NCBI GenBank assembly: GCA_017854255.1
Contig: JAFMIA010000025.1
Location: 1-39,705 of the forward strand
Reading direction: 5' to 3'
Length of the DNA: 39,705 nt
Source: Pseudomonadales bacterium
Lineage (GTDB): Bacteria; Pseudomonadota; Gammaproteobacteria; Pseudomonadales; Azotimanducaceae
The notes under the pieces are model-generated. The model made no database searches, had not been told where the DNA came from, and saw only the letters and a list, made by a program, of their open reading frames with translations. Position 1 is the stretch's first letter. Each line of letters begins with the position of its first letter. A program made the translations under genes and the position numbers. Below are positions 26,583 to 35,223 of this stretch, one piece after another.

Positions 26583-28508
26583 CTACTTCTCGTCTTTGAC
26601 TTCCTCAAATTCGGCATCGACCGCATCATCGTTGCTTTCAGCACCACCGCTGCTGGCGTCAGCATCCGCGCCGGGTTGCGCGGCTTCAGCTTGCTTGGCG
26701 TACATCTTTTGGGCAAGGCCTTGTGAAACCTCGGTCAGCTTCTGCGTTTTCGCTTCAATGGCTTCGAGATCTGAATCTTTCAAAGCTGCTTCAAGTTCAG
26801 AAATGGCGGTTTCAATCTCTGCTCGCTCAGCTTCTGATGCCTCATCGCCAGCTTCTTCCAACGTTTTTCGGGTCGCGTGAATCATGCCGTCCGCGGTATT
26901 GCGCGCAGCCACCATGGATTCAAACTTTTTGTCATCTTCAGCGTGGGCTTCCGCATCCCGAATCATCTGATCCACTTCTTCATCCGATAGCCCGCTACTG
27001 GCCTTGATAACGATCGACTGCTCTTTACCCGTTGCTTTGTCCTTGGCCGAAACATTCAAAATACCATTGGCATCCAGATCAAAACTGACCTCAATCTGGG
27101 GAGTGCCTCGCGGAGAAGGCGGAATATCGGACAGATCAAACTGACCCAAGGACTTATTCTGCCCAGCCTGTTTACGCTCACCTTGCAACACATGAATTGT
27201 GACCGCAGGCTGATTGTCTTCCGCTGTTGAAAAAACCTGAGACTTTCGAGTTGGGATCGTCGTATTTTTTTCAATTAAAGAGCTCATGACGCCGCCCATG
27301 GTCTCAATCCCTAAGGATAAAGGCGTCACATCCAGCAGCAAAACATCTTTAACATCACCGGCCAAGACAGCAGCTTGGATTGATGCGCCCATGGCAACCG
27401 CTTCGTCAGGATTAATGTCCTTACGCGCGTCTTTGCCGAAAAACTCTTTAACCTTACGCTGAACCAGCGGCATCCGCGTCTGCCCACCGACGAGAATAAT
27501 ATCGTCGATATCTGAAATCGACATGCTCGCATCTTTCAAAGCAACTCGAAGTGGCTCGAGCGTTCGATCGACTAAATCTTCAACCAAGGATTCCAACTTG
27601 CTTTGGGTAATCTTCAACACCAAATGCTTTGGACCACTCGCATCGGCGGTAATGTAAGGCAAATTAATTTCTGTCTGGCTAGAACTCGACAACTCGATCT
27701 TGGCTTTTTCGGCAGCTTCTTTTAATCGCTGTAGCGCTAACGAGTCCTGACTGAGATCCATCCCTTGGTCTTTTTTAAATGCTTCAACCAGGTAATCAAT
27801 AATCCGCATGTCGAAGTCTTCACCACCTAAGAAGGTGTCGCCATTGGTTGAAAGCACTTCAAATTGCTTTTCACCATCAACATCGGCGATTTCAATCACA
27901 GAGATATCAAAGGTGCCGCCCCCAAGATCGTATACCGCAATGGTCGAATCCCCGGGCGCCTTGTCCATGCCATAAGCGAGCGCAGCTGCCGTTGGCTCAT
28001 TAATAATCCGCTTTACGTCCAACCCTGCGATTCGACCGGCATCTTTCGTTGCTTGACGCTGGGAGTCATTAAAATAGGCCGGCACCGTAATGACCGCTTC
28101 CGTTACCGTCTCGCCCAGAAAGTCCTCGGCCGTCTTCTTCATCTTCATGAGGATCTGAGCAGAAACCTGTGGCGGGGCTAACCGATCATCTTTCACTTTA
28201 ACCCAGGCATCGCCATTGTCTGCTTTGACAATCCCATAGGGCACCATCTTGATATCGCGCTGAACGACCTCGTCATCAAACTGCCGGCCAATAAGCCGCT
28301 TGATGGCGAACAACGTGTTGTTTGGGTTGGTAACAGCCTGCCGCTTGGCAGACTGACCCACTAAGGTTTCGTCGTCATCCGTATAGGCAACAACCGATGG
28401 TGTCGTGCGATCACCTTCTGAATTCTCGATGATTTTTGATGCACCACCGTCCAATACGGCAACGCAGCTGTTAGTGGTTCCAAGATCGATACCAATTATT
28501 TTCGCCAT
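26583..28508 (-). CDS. dnaK: chaperone DnaK (Hsp70)
   Basis: The ATP-dependent Hsp70 chaperone. The ATG at 28508 gives [17 protein letters not shown], the canonical start; the longer reading upstream (to 28574) has no support and a GGAGAAG ribosome site stands before the chosen ATG. ATPase motifs [14 protein letters not shown] and [12 protein letters not shown], the linker [15 protein letters not shown] and the C-terminal EEVKD are all intact. The 641 residues compare with 638 in E. coli. The 77-nt gap to grpE holds no sigma-32 box that I can see, so transcription probably comes from upstream of grpE. Confidence 0.98.
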   Translation of the reverse strand: MAKIIGIDLGTTNSCVAVLDGGASKIIENSEGDRTTPSVVAYTDDDETLVGQSAKRQAVTNPNNTLFAIKRLIGRQFDDEVVQRDIKMVPYGIVKADNGDAWVKVKDDRLAPPQVSAQILMKMKKTAEDFLGETVTEAVITVPAYFNDSQRQATKDAGRIAGLDVKRIINEPTAAALAYGMDKAPGDSTIAVYDLGGGTFDISVIEIADVDGEKQFEVLSTNGDTFLGGEDFDMRIIDYLVEAFKKDQGMDLSQDSLALQRLKEAAEKAKIELSSSSQTEINLPYITADASGPKHLVLKITQSKLESLVEDLVDRTLEPLRVALKDASMSISDIDDIILVGGQTRMPLVQRKVKEFFGKDARKDINPDEAVAMGASIQAAVLAGDVKDVLLLDVTPLSLGIETMGGVMSSLIEKNTTIPTRKSQVFSTAEDNQPAVTIHVLQGERKQAGQNKSLGQFDLSDIPPSPRGTPQIEVSFDLDANGILNVSAKDKATGKEQSIVIKASSGLSDEEVDQMIRDAEAHAEDDKKFESMVAARNTADGMIHATRKTLEEAGDEASEAERAEIETAISELEAALKDSDLEAIEAKTQKLTEVSQGLAQKMYAKQAEAAQPGADADASSGGAESNDDAVDAEFEEVKDEK

Positions 28509-28585
28509 TTTTCTTCTCCATTCGCTCAGGCAATACTGCCCAATCTTTTTTTCATAACCCCTCAATGAGGCCATTCAATTTTTTT

Positions 28586-29185
28586 TCAAGCACCCGCTGG
28601 GGGTTTGGATACGATCACCATTGCAGGCCGAACCAATCGCTCGTGCAGCCGATAGCCTTTTTGAATGACTGCCATGACCGAATTGGGCTCCATATCCGGG
28701 TTTTCAATCATTGAGAGCGCTTCGTGAACATTGGGATCGAACGCCTGCCCCAACGGATCCAGCATCTGCACGCCTTCTTTCTCGAACACATCCGTAAACA
28801 ACTTAAAACACAGCTTTAGACCCTCAAGCTGAGGGTCATCCTCAGGGGTCTGAGCTTGAAGACTGGTCTCGATTGCCTTTTCTAAGCTGTCCAACACTGG
28901 CAGAAGGTTCTGAACAAGACGCTCAACCCCGAACTTATGTGCGTTCTGCACATCACGCTCGGCACGCTTTCTCAGATTTTGCATTTCAGCTTCAGCTCGC
29001 AGCGCTTGGTCTCGCGCCTTATCGGCTTCCGCCTGAAGTTCAAGCAGCGGGTCTATGCCGCTCTCATCAATTAATGGCTCGAGCCGTTCTTGCAGCGCGC
29101 TGTCTTCGGCATCTTGGGTCTCAATCGGCTCAATCTCAGCTTGATCTTCGCTGGACTCAGGAGACGTTTCGTTTGAATTCGTCAT
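28586..29185 (-). CDS. grpE: nucleotide exchange factor GrpE
   Basis: GrpE dimers release ADP from DnaK and act as a thermosensor through their long N-terminal coiled coil. An acidic disordered N-terminus (about residues 1-40) is followed by the coiled coil (LQAEADKARDQALRAEAEMQNLRKR) and the beta-wing domain with DPLGQAFDPNVHEALSM and VIQKGYRLHERLVRPAMV. The 199 residues match E. coli (197). The ATG at 29185 overlaps the TGA of a five-codon upstream frame (29196-29182), and AAGGGGA lies 13 nt upstream. A sigma-32-type promoter stands at 29216-29244. Confidence 0.96.
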   Translation of the reverse strand: MTNSNETSPESSEDQAEIEPIETQDAEDSALQERLEPLIDESGIDPLLELQAEADKARDQALRAEAEMQNLRKRAERDVQNAHKFGVERLVQNLLPVLDSLEKAIETSLQAQTPEDDPQLEGLKLCFKLFTDVFEKEGVQMLDPLGQAFDPNVHEALSMIENPDMEPNSVMAVIQKGYRLHERLVRPAMVIVSKPPAGA

Positions 29186-29198
29186 ATTGGATACATTT

Positions 29199-29224
29199 CC
29201 CCTTGGTAGACAGCCATCTTGGGG
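29199..29224 (-). promoter_or_regulatory. possible hairpin masking the grpE ribosome site
   Basis: On the minus strand CCCC (29224-29221) can pair with the GGGG of the Shine-Dalgarno (29202-29199). TGG (29216-29214) can pair with CCA (29206-29204), with an asymmetric inner loop. The CCCC is part of the sigma-32 -10 box, so it exists only in longer transcripts. Stability was not calculated. Confidence 0.35.
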
Positions 29225-29244
29225 TTCAATTGATCGAATTCAAG
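29216..29244 (-). promoter_or_regulatory. sigma-32 heat-shock promoter of grpE-dnaK-dnaJ
   Basis: On the minus strand CTTGAAT (29244-29238), a 13-nt spacer and CCCCAAGAT (29224-29216) match the consensus CTTGAAA-N(11-16)-CCCCATNT. Transcription would begin near 29209, leaving a leader of about 24 nt. Confidence 0.8.
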
Positions 29245-29257
29245 GGCGTTTTTAAAA

Positions 29258-29263
29258 ATTATA
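29258..29263 (-). promoter_or_regulatory. TATAAT -10 box upstream of grpE
   Basis: A perfect TATAAT lies 14 nt upstream of the sigma-32 -35 box. No good -35 is found at 16-18 nt, so a second, housekeeping promoter is only possible. Its transcript would include the CCCC that can pair with the grpE ribosome site. Confidence 0.4.
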
Positions 29264-29305
29264 CCGCCTCGAGCGGGAATCTCGGTAAGGCAGGCCGGCA
29301 AGACG

Positions 29306-30331
29306 CTACCGCTCAGAGATATCCATCGCAGCCGTTAGCATTCTGGCCGTTGCATCAACAATGGGAATAATGCGATCGTAGGCCATTCGAGTTGGTCCGA
29401 TAACCCCAAGCACACCAACACACTCGCCTGAGACTTGATACGGCGATGTCACGAGGCTACAGTCACCGAGCAATTCATAGCCCGACTCCTGCCCGATAAA
29501 GAGCTTAATACCATCAGACTCCATGCAACGATCCAGGACATGAAGAATGTCTCCTTTGAGCGAAAACGCTTTAAACAAACCGCGAAGATCCTGAAGCCTT
29601 TGGGTTTGATCGCCGTCTAATAAGTTTTCTTGGCCCGCAACGACGAAATCGCCGTTATCTTCCGGGTCGAGTATTTGATCTGCTACATCAAGGGTTCGCT
29701 GCATTAATTGATTCATTTGCACGCGGTCACCCTTCATCGAACTGACCAACTCCGCTCGGATTTTCACAAGGCTTTTCCCCGCGTAGTGCGCATTTAAAAA
29801 ATTAGAAATTTCCTTAAGCTCAATTTCTGAATAGGCCTGCTCGATATGAATGACGCGGTTTTCAACCTCATGATCGTTGAGAACAAGAATTGCCAGCACA
29901 CGACCCGGGGATAACAACAAGAACTCGATGTGCTTGAGCTTTAGTTGACTCGGCCTCGGCACCGTAACCAGCCCTGCCAGTTGGGTCACTTCAGACAACA
30001 GGCCCGACGCGGATTGAATCAACTCTGACGCGGTCATATCAGGATCCAATGACAGCGATAACCGAAACAGGTCTTCAGCCCCAAGCGGCTCTACCTGGAT
30101 GAGTGAGTCGACGAAAAACCGATACGCTTGCTCTGTCGGGATTCTGCCGGCAGACGTGTGAGGCGATTTCAAATATCCCTGTTCTTCTAATTCAGCCATC
30201 ATAAATCGAATCGAGGCTGGACTCATTGAGACCCCCGCTGCTGCGAGGCGCGCCGAGGCAACCGGCTGCCCTTCGGCGATATAATTTTCGACGATCGTGC
30301 GTAATAAATTTTGCGATTTTGCTGTAATCAC
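29306..30331 (-). CDS. hrcA: heat-inducible transcription repressor HrcA
   Basis: HrcA represses heat-shock genes by binding CIRCE inverted repeats and is tuned by GroEL. The N-terminal winged-helix region (NLLRTIVENYIAEGQPVASARLAAAGVSMSPASIRFMMAELEEQGYL region, residues about 8-54) is followed by the family motif SPHTSAGRIPTEQAYRFFVD and the C-terminal block VLGVIGPTRMAYDRIIPIVD. The 341 residues are normal. The start is a GTG at 30331 with a modest ribosome site. It reads into grpE. No CIRCE (TTAGCACTC-N9-GAGTGCTAA) was found by eye at hrcA, grpE, dnaK or dnaJ. Enteric bacteria and most Pseudomonas lack hrcA. Confidence 0.95.
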   Translation of the reverse strand: MITAKSQNLLRTIVENYIAEGQPVASARLAAAGVSMSPASIRFMMAELEEQGYLKSPHTSAGRIPTEQAYRFFVDSLIQVEPLGAEDLFRLSLSLDPDMTASELIQSASGLLSEVTQLAGLVTVPRPSQLKLKHIEFLLLSPGRVLAILVLNDHEVENRVIHIEQAYSEIELKEISNFLNAHYAGKSLVKIRAELVSSMKGDRVQMNQLMQRTLDVADQILDPEDNGDFVVAGQENLLDGDQTQRLQDLRGLFKAFSLKGDILHVLDRCMESDGIKLFIGQESGYELLGDCSLVTSPYQVSGECVGVLGVIGPTRMAYDRIIPIVDATARMLTAAMDISER

Positions 30332-30473
30332 GTTGATCGTTCCATTAACTAATCGACCGGCTTAGTCGAACAATATAGCCGCAACCCTGAGGTAAAAAAA
30401 GCGAAGATAAAAGGAATCTATCCATGTATTTTCTGGGTGCATTTGACTACCATTTCAACTCAATCCCAAATCG

Positions 30474-32144
30474 ATGACGACCGTCGCCATGCTCACGCAT
30501 TTATCTATTAAAAATCTCGCCGTTGTCGACTCGATCAGCATCGAGATTGCGCCCGGCATGACCGTAGTCACGGGCGAGACTGGCGTTGGCAAATCATTGG
30601 TTGTCGATGGCCTGGCATTATTAATGGGCCAAAGGGCTGAATCACACCTCGTCGGTCAAGCATCAAATAAGGCAGAGCTCTGCGGCATCTTTTTGCTGGA
30701 CCAAGCACCCCTTGCCCGCGCTTGGCTTGCAGAACATGACGTCGACAACAGCGATTCGGAAGTCGTAGTTCGACGCGTCATTAACACCGAAGGCCCTAGC
30801 CGGGCCTTCATCAATGGTACGCCCATGACGCTGGCCCAGCTCAAGTCATTCAGTGAGTCCCTGCTAGACATTCATGCCCAACATGAGCACCAAGCCCTGC
30901 TCAAACGGGATAGCCAGCGCCAGCTGCTCGACGAGTTCGCAGCCGTCACACCCCTTGCTGAAAACGTGGCCGCGTTGTTCGAGGCCTGGTCAGCATTGCA
31001 GGCCAAGCAGAGCGCGCTGATAGCCAGTCAAAAAGACCGAGCAGATCGAATTGGCTTTTTAGAATACCAACTTGAGGAACTCACCAAGCTCGACCTACAA
31101 CCGGGGGAGGTCAGCGCCCTGGATACAGAATTATTACAACTGGCTAATGCCGATGAAAACTTAAGCTTTGCGCAACAGGCTCAGCGACTTATCAGTGAAG
31201 ACGATACCGGCGGCGGCCTGGGAGCGCTACAGTCCGCACGCCTTGCCTTGGGTAAAGTAACCGATCCCAATCTAGGCGCTGCAAGAGATCAATTGGATCA
31301 GTCCTTACTTCAGATAGAAGAACTCAATCGAGATCTTTTGCGCTATCTCGATGTCAGTCAGGCTGACCCGCAGCGGCTGCAATGGGTTGAACACCGCATG
31401 CAGCAAATTCATGACATTTCGAGGAAGCACCGATGTCCTCCGGAGCAGCTCATCGCACTCCACGCGACCTTGAGCGATGAGCTGGCGCAGTTAAGCGACT
31501 CGGACGCGGCGGTTGAGACACTGAGCGACGACATCCAAACTGCGAAAAATAACTGGGAAGCCGAAGCCACTCGGCTCTCTAAAAAAAGAGCAAAAGGCAA
31601 AGCGAAAATTGAAACAGCGGTCAAGAACTTGCTCACCCAGATGGGGATGAGCAATGCCCGTCTCGAGGTGAGCCTTGCGCCCTACGCTCAACCGAGCCGA
31701 TTTGGCCAAGAAGAAACCACCTTTTTGATCGCGACCAATCCAGGTCAAACACCCCAACCGCTCAATAAAATAGCATCCGGCGGAGAGCTCTCAAGAATTA
31801 GTCTTGCAATTCAAGTGGCAACCCTCGGGACCAGCGCGGTTGGAACCATCATCTTTGATGAGGTTGATGTCGGGATTGGCGGCGGCGTTGCCCAAACGGT
31901 TGGGGCGCTTTTAAGAACCCTCAGCGCACAAGCACAAGTTTTGTGCGTTACCCATCTTGGACAAGTGGCAGCCCAGGGCCACAATCACTTTAAAGTCACC
32001 AAAGATGCCAACGCAACCGCCATCGAATTGCTGAGCGATTCGGGTCGGGTGGCGGAGATTGCAAGGATGTTGAGTGGTATTGAGATTACCAAAAAGTCGT
32101 TAGCTCACGCCCGAGAAATGATGATGACAGCGCAATCCATCTAA
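30474..32144 (+). CDS. recN: DNA repair protein RecN
   Basis: RecN is an SMC-like ATPase acting in double-strand break repair. Walker A GETGVGKS lies near residue 35; long coiled coils fill the middle; the ABC signature IASGGELSRISLAIQV and Walker B TIIFDEVDVGIGG close the ATPase. The 556 residues match E. coli (553). The ATG at 30474 and the one at 30489 are both possible; the second gives MLTHLSIKNLAVV, nearer to E. coli MLAQLTISNFAIV. Neither has a clear ribosome site. No LexA box (CTGT-N8-ACAG) is seen in the 142-nt gap shared with hrcA, although recN is an SOS gene in E. coli. Confidence 0.96.
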   Translation: MTTVAMLTHLSIKNLAVVDSISIEIAPGMTVVTGETGVGKSLVVDGLALLMGQRAESHLVGQASNKAELCGIFLLDQAPLARAWLAEHDVDNSDSEVVVRRVINTEGPSRAFINGTPMTLAQLKSFSESLLDIHAQHEHQALLKRDSQRQLLDEFAAVTPLAENVAALFEAWSALQAKQSALIASQKDRADRIGFLEYQLEELTKLDLQPGEVSALDTELLQLANADENLSFAQQAQRLISEDDTGGGLGALQSARLALGKVTDPNLGAARDQLDQSLLQIEELNRDLLRYLDVSQADPQRLQWVEHRMQQIHDISRKHRCPPEQLIALHATLSDELAQLSDSDAAVETLSDDIQTAKNNWEAEATRLSKKRAKGKAKIETAVKNLLTQMGMSNARLEVSLAPYAQPSRFGQEETTFLIATNPGQTPQPLNKIASGGELSRISLAIQVATLGTSAVGTIIFDEVDVGIGGGVAQTVGALLRTLSAQAQVLCVTHLGQVAAQGHNHFKVTKDANATAIELLSDSGRVAEIARMLSGIEITKKSLAHAREMMMTAQSI

Positions 32145-32167
32145 TCCGCGATTGCGCGTAACAGGCT

Positions 32168-32581
32168 CTACCGACAACTCGGGCATAACCCGTACATATT
32201 CAGCTGGTGGTCGGTTAACTCAAAGCCCATCTCAAGTGCGATCGCTTCTTGTCTTTTTTCAATCTCTCGATCCGTAAATTCCTCAACCCGGCCACATTTT
32301 ACGCATACGATGTGATCGTGGTGCGCCTCTGGCGATAGCTCAAAGATCGAATGACCACCTTCAAAATGATGCCGAGTTACCAGGCCAGCATCTTCAAATT
32401 GCGTGAGCACTCGATACACTGTCGCAAGACCAATTTCCTCGCCACTGTCGAGCAACAATCGATAAACATCTTCAGCACTCACATGGCGGACCTTAGAGGT
32501 CTCAAGGGCATGCAGAATTTTCAGCCGTGGCAACGTGATTTTTAGGCCTGCGTCTTTGAGGTCTTGGGTTTCGGCCGTCAT
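32168..32581 (-). CDS. fur: ferric uptake regulator Fur
   Basis: Fur is the iron-responsive repressor. The winged-helix domain (LKDAGLKITLPRLKILHAL with VYRVLTQFEDAGLV) is followed by metal-binding HHDHIVCVKCGRVEEF and a C-terminal CPSC motif that would complete a structural zinc site. The 137 residues are slightly fewer than E. coli (148). It is convergent with recN (23-nt gap) and divergent from bamE, the conserved fur-bamE pairing. A TATAAT box for fur (32620-32615) nearly abuts a TACAAT box for bamE. Confidence 0.96.
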   Translation of the reverse strand: MTAETQDLKDAGLKITLPRLKILHALETSKVRHVSAEDVYRLLLDSGEEIGLATVYRVLTQFEDAGLVTRHHFEGGHSIFELSPEAHHDHIVCVKCGRVEEFTDREIEKRQEAIALEMGFELTDHQLNMYGLCPSCR

Positions 32582-32600
32582 AAGTACTCATCAGATTCTC

Positions 32601-32629
32601 TTAGCTGAGCCCGCATTATACGATACAAT
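32601..32629. promoter_or_regulatory. face-to-face -10 boxes for fur and bamE
   Basis: On the minus strand TATAAT (32620-32615) points to fur. On the plus strand TACAAT (32624-32629), with TTAGCT 17 nt upstream (32601-32606), points to bamE. The -35 for fur is poor. The two -10 boxes are three bases apart. Confidence 0.45.
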
Positions 32630-32694
32630 GCCCCCAGTCGTGACCCTGCGTATACAGGTCACCCATCTTTCGGCGAACATAGAGATCAATTGTT

Positions 32695-33051
32695 GTGAAA
32701 TTGAATCGAAAAGTGTCCTTACTGCTACTCCTTCTGAGCCTTACGGGTTGCGGGAGCATCGGATTTCCCGGCGTCTATAAGCTAACGATCCAGCAGGGCA
32801 ACATTGTTTCGCAAGAAATGATCGATAAATTAAAACCGGGCATGACCCGAGCACAAATACAGTTCGTGCTTGGCAATCCGGTGCTTGCGGACGCTTTTGA
32901 CAGCCAGCGGTGGAATTATATTTACACCATTGCCTACCCGGACCAACCCGTCATCAAGCAAGAGCTGATCATCGTTTTTGAAGACAATCGATTAATACGC
33001 TTTGAAGGCGACTATGTGCCCAGCAGCGCCAAAGCTGCTACCCAAAGCTAG
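32695..33051 (+). CDS. bamE: outer-membrane assembly lipoprotein BamE
   Basis: BamE (SmpA/OmlA) is a small lipoprotein of the BAM complex that inserts beta-barrel proteins. A lipoprotein signal ends in LSLTGC, with lipidated Cys19. The SmpA/OmlA domain contains the conserved LKPGMTRAQIQFVLGNPVLADAF. The GTG at 32695 is the start; no ATG fits. The 118 residues match E. coli BamE (113). It overlaps convergently with ratB: the sequence CTAG (33048-33051) provides both stop codons. Confidence 0.95.
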   Translation: MKLNRKVSLLLLLLSLTGCGSIGFPGVYKLTIQQGNIVSQEMIDKLKPGMTRAQIQFVLGNPVLADAFDSQRWNYIYTIAYPDQPVIKQELIIVFEDNRLIRFEGDYVPSSAKAATQS

Positions 33052-33323
33052 CGTCCTGCGCGGTTGCGGCGACGCGCTTTCGGATCATTAATCAATGGCC
33101 GATAAACTTCAATCCGGTCCCCTGCTTGGACCTGACGCTCGTCATCGACAACTTGACCAAAAACACCGCAGGGCAAGCACGAAAAGTCATAGTCTGGAAA
33201 CATCGACGGCAATAGCGAGGCCATGACGGCCGTGCGAATGCTGGTGCCTTGCGTCACCGTGATTGGCATCAAAGCCTGACTTTGAGGTGAGGCGAAACAC
33301 ACCTCCGCAGATAAATCAGCCAT
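33048..33323 (-). CDS. ratB: RnfH/RatB family ubiquitin-like-fold protein
   Basis: A 91-residue protein of the UPF0125/RnfH family (YfjF in E. coli). The beta-grasp fold is suggested by AEVCFASPQSQALMPITVTQGTSIRTAV and the C-terminal GDRIEVYRPLINDPKARRRNRA, the family signature. The ATG at 33323 overlaps the ratA stop by 8 nt, so translation is coupled. Its biochemical role is unknown; the family pairs with RatA almost everywhere. The start further upstream would lie inside ratA and is rejected. Its stop codon shares CTAG with bamE. Confidence 0.93.
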   Translation of the reverse strand: MADLSAEVCFASPQSQALMPITVTQGTSIRTAVMASLLPSMFPDYDFSCLPCGVFGQVVDDERQVQAGDRIEVYRPLINDPKARRRNRAGR

Positions 33324-33747
33324 GAAGATCATCCAACCGCGCTGTGAACGCGTCGACCAGTCGATCGGCGGCCACGCCAAAAACCCGACCAAAGGTCTGA
33401 TCAATCAACTTACTGCTAAATTCAAACCGCATATCGAGTGAGATTTTGCAGCCGGCATCGCCAAGAGCGTCAAAAACCCAGCGCCCCTCAAGCTGCTGGA
33501 ACGGCCCGTCCACGAGCGACAAACCAATTGCATTCGGCCGCATCAACTGATTTTTGGTCGTGAAATTCTGGCGAATGCCTGATTTTGCCAGGACCAGCGT
33601 CGCGATGACTTCCGTTTCAGTTCTCTGCAGAACCCGACTCTCGGCGCACCAAGGTAAAAATTCTGAGTACGCATCAATCCGATCCACGACCTCAAAGACC
33701 GCCTCACAAGCGTAGGGCACCAGCGCTGTTCTTTTAATCTGTCTCAA
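33316..33747 (-). CDS. ratA: RatA family START-domain protein
   Basis: A 143-residue SRPBCC/START-fold protein (YfjG, related to Coq10). MRQIKRTALVPYACEAVF aligns with E. coli RatA MPQISRTALVPYSAEQMY, and VDGPFQQLEGRWVFD and FGRVFGVAADRLVDAF are conserved. In E. coli it was reported to block 70S formation; the Coq10 relation suggests ubiquinone binding. Which applies here cannot be told. The start is a TTG at 33747 with AAGG close upstream. It lies 15 nt after the sodium symporter gene, so an operon is possible. Confidence 0.94.
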   Translation of the reverse strand: MRQIKRTALVPYACEAVFEVVDRIDAYSEFLPWCAESRVLQRTETEVIATLVLAKSGIRQNFTTKNQLMRPNAIGLSLVDGPFQQLEGRWVFDALGDAGCKISLDMRFEFSSKLIDQTFGRVFGVAADRLVDAFTARLDDLHG

Positions 33748-33762
33748 AACCTTAGCGGGCCA

Positions 33763-35121
33763 TTAGAAAATAGTCACTAGAAACACGATCAGGACACCCA
33801 AAGGCGCAATAAACCGCGTCAGGAAACGCCATACCGGTAAGGCCCCTTGGTCTTCTGCTAGCTGGGCTTGCAACTGGTCCTCACTAAGCAGCCAACCGGT
33901 GAAGATCGCAATGAGGATGCCGCCAAGCGGCAACAAAATATTATTCGAGACATAATCCATTACATCAAAAAAGTTCATGCCGTTGGTCAGGGTCCACTCT
34001 GCCCCTAAATTAAAAGACAAAGCGCTACCAAGACCCAGCAGCCAAGCAATGAGCCCAACCAAGACCGCCCCTCGAGCCCGTCCTAAGCGCGTTTTTTCAA
34101 CCACCCAAGCCACGGCGGGCTCAAGCAATGAAATGCTGGAGGTGATTGCCGCGAAACTCACCAAAACAAAAAATATGGTACCGAAAATTTGGCCGCCAAT
34201 CATTTGGCCGAACGCGATCGGCAGCGTAATGAACATAAGACCAGGGCCAGCAGAACTCTCAAGGCCATTTGCAAAAACCAAGGGGAATATGACCATCCCA
34301 GACATCAGTGCAACACCTGTATCCAACACCGCAATCGTTGCTGCTGTACCCACGATCGATGACCCTTTTGGCATGTAGGCGCCGTACGCCATAATCGCCC
34401 CCATACCCAAGCTCAGGGTAAAAAAGGCTTGGCCCATTGCCATTATCAAGCTGTTTGAGCTGAAATCATCAAAGTTGGGTTGAAACAAAAAAGTTAAACC
34501 CGCAACAAAATGCCCGGTCGTGAGCGCGCTATACAACACCAAGACAACCAACAGCAGAAACAAAGCGGGCATTAAATAACGAACGGTCATCTCAAGGCCA
34601 CGCCCCACGCCCCGAGCCGCGATCGTAATGGTCAGCGCCATAAAGGCGGTTTGCCAGCCCACTACCTTCAGCGGATCACCTGTAAAATCGTCAAAGCTTT
34701 TAGCGGCTGCATCAGCCTCAATCCCGACGAAGTTGCCGGAAACCATATCGGCGACATAGGCCATTGCCCACCCCGCAATGACCCCGTAAAACGACAAAAT
34801 CATGAACCCGGCAAGCGCCCCCATCCAACCAATGATCGACCAGGCCGGACTGGCATTAGAGGCCTTGGCTAGGACGAGCATGGCATTGATCGGACTTTGA
34901 CGACCCGCTCGGCCAAGCAGAATCTCAGCAACCAAAATTGGAATTCCGATCAAAGCAATACAGCCTAAGTAAGCTAATACAAATACCCCACCACCGTTCT
35001 CACCTGCAAGGTAAGGAAACCGCCAAATGTTACCTAAGCCAACAGCTGACCCAGCCGCCGCAAAAATAAACATAAGGCGGGATGACCACATCCCGTGCAT
35101 CGACTCTGATTGATTTAGCAT
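33763..35121 (-). CDS. sodium-dependent symporter of the NSS/SNF family
   Basis: A LeuT-fold inner-membrane symporter of 452 residues with about 11-12 hydrophobic segments. The first segment carries the diagnostic [31 protein letters not shown], with the unwound Na+ and substrate site. Family members take up amino acids or related amines with sodium; the exact substrate cannot be read from sequence. The ATG at 35121 follows GAGGA and gives [16 protein letters not shown]; the longer reading upstream is rejected as it removes the promoter region. Sodium coupling fits a marine host. Confidence 0.93.
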   Translation of the reverse strand: MLNQSESMHGMWSSRLMFIFAAAGSAVGLGNIWRFPYLAGENGGGVFVLAYLGCIALIGIPILVAEILLGRAGRQSPINAMLVLAKASNASPAWSIIGWMGALAGFMILSFYGVIAGWAMAYVADMVSGNFVGIEADAAAKSFDDFTGDPLKVVGWQTAFMALTITIAARGVGRGLEMTVRYLMPALFLLLVVLVLYSALTTGHFVAGLTFLFQPNFDDFSSNSLIMAMGQAFFTLSLGMGAIMAYGAYMPKGSSIVGTAATIAVLDTGVALMSGMVIFPLVFANGLESSAGPGLMFITLPIAFGQMIGGQIFGTIFFVLVSFAAITSSISLLEPAVAWVVEKTRLGRARGAVLVGLIAWLLGLGSALSFNLGAEWTLTNGMNFFDVMDYVSNNILLPLGGILIAIFTGWLLSEDQLQAQLAEDQGALPVWRFLTRFIAPLGVLIVFLVTIF

Positions 35122-35160
35122 GCCACGTCCTCGTTTACGCAATTTTATTGTCACCATTTT

Positions 35161-35178
35161 GACTTGTATCCACAAGTC
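35161..35178. promoter_or_regulatory. inverted repeat between the symporter gene and smpB
   Basis: GACTTGT-ATCC-ACAAGTC is a perfect 7-bp inverted repeat in a 102-nt divergent promoter region. On the minus strand it overlaps a possible -35 (TTGTGG, with GACAAT 17 nt further on) for the symporter gene. On the plus strand it lies 14 nt upstream of TACAAT (35192-35197) for smpB. It could be an operator. Confidence 0.4.
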
Positions 35179-35223
35179 ATCCATTCCGACGTACAATGGG
35201 CGTCTTCCTGTCGAGTAAAGACA

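Noticed and set aside
30332-30473. LexA/SOS box for recN
   Set aside because: No CTGT-N8-ACAG or close variant was found in the hrcA-recN gap; a lineage-specific LexA motif cannot be excluded.
35122-35223. tmRNA (ssrA) beside smpB
   Set aside because: The gap is only 102 nt and shows neither the tRNA-like ends nor a tag frame; the 36048-36418 gap also lacks them.
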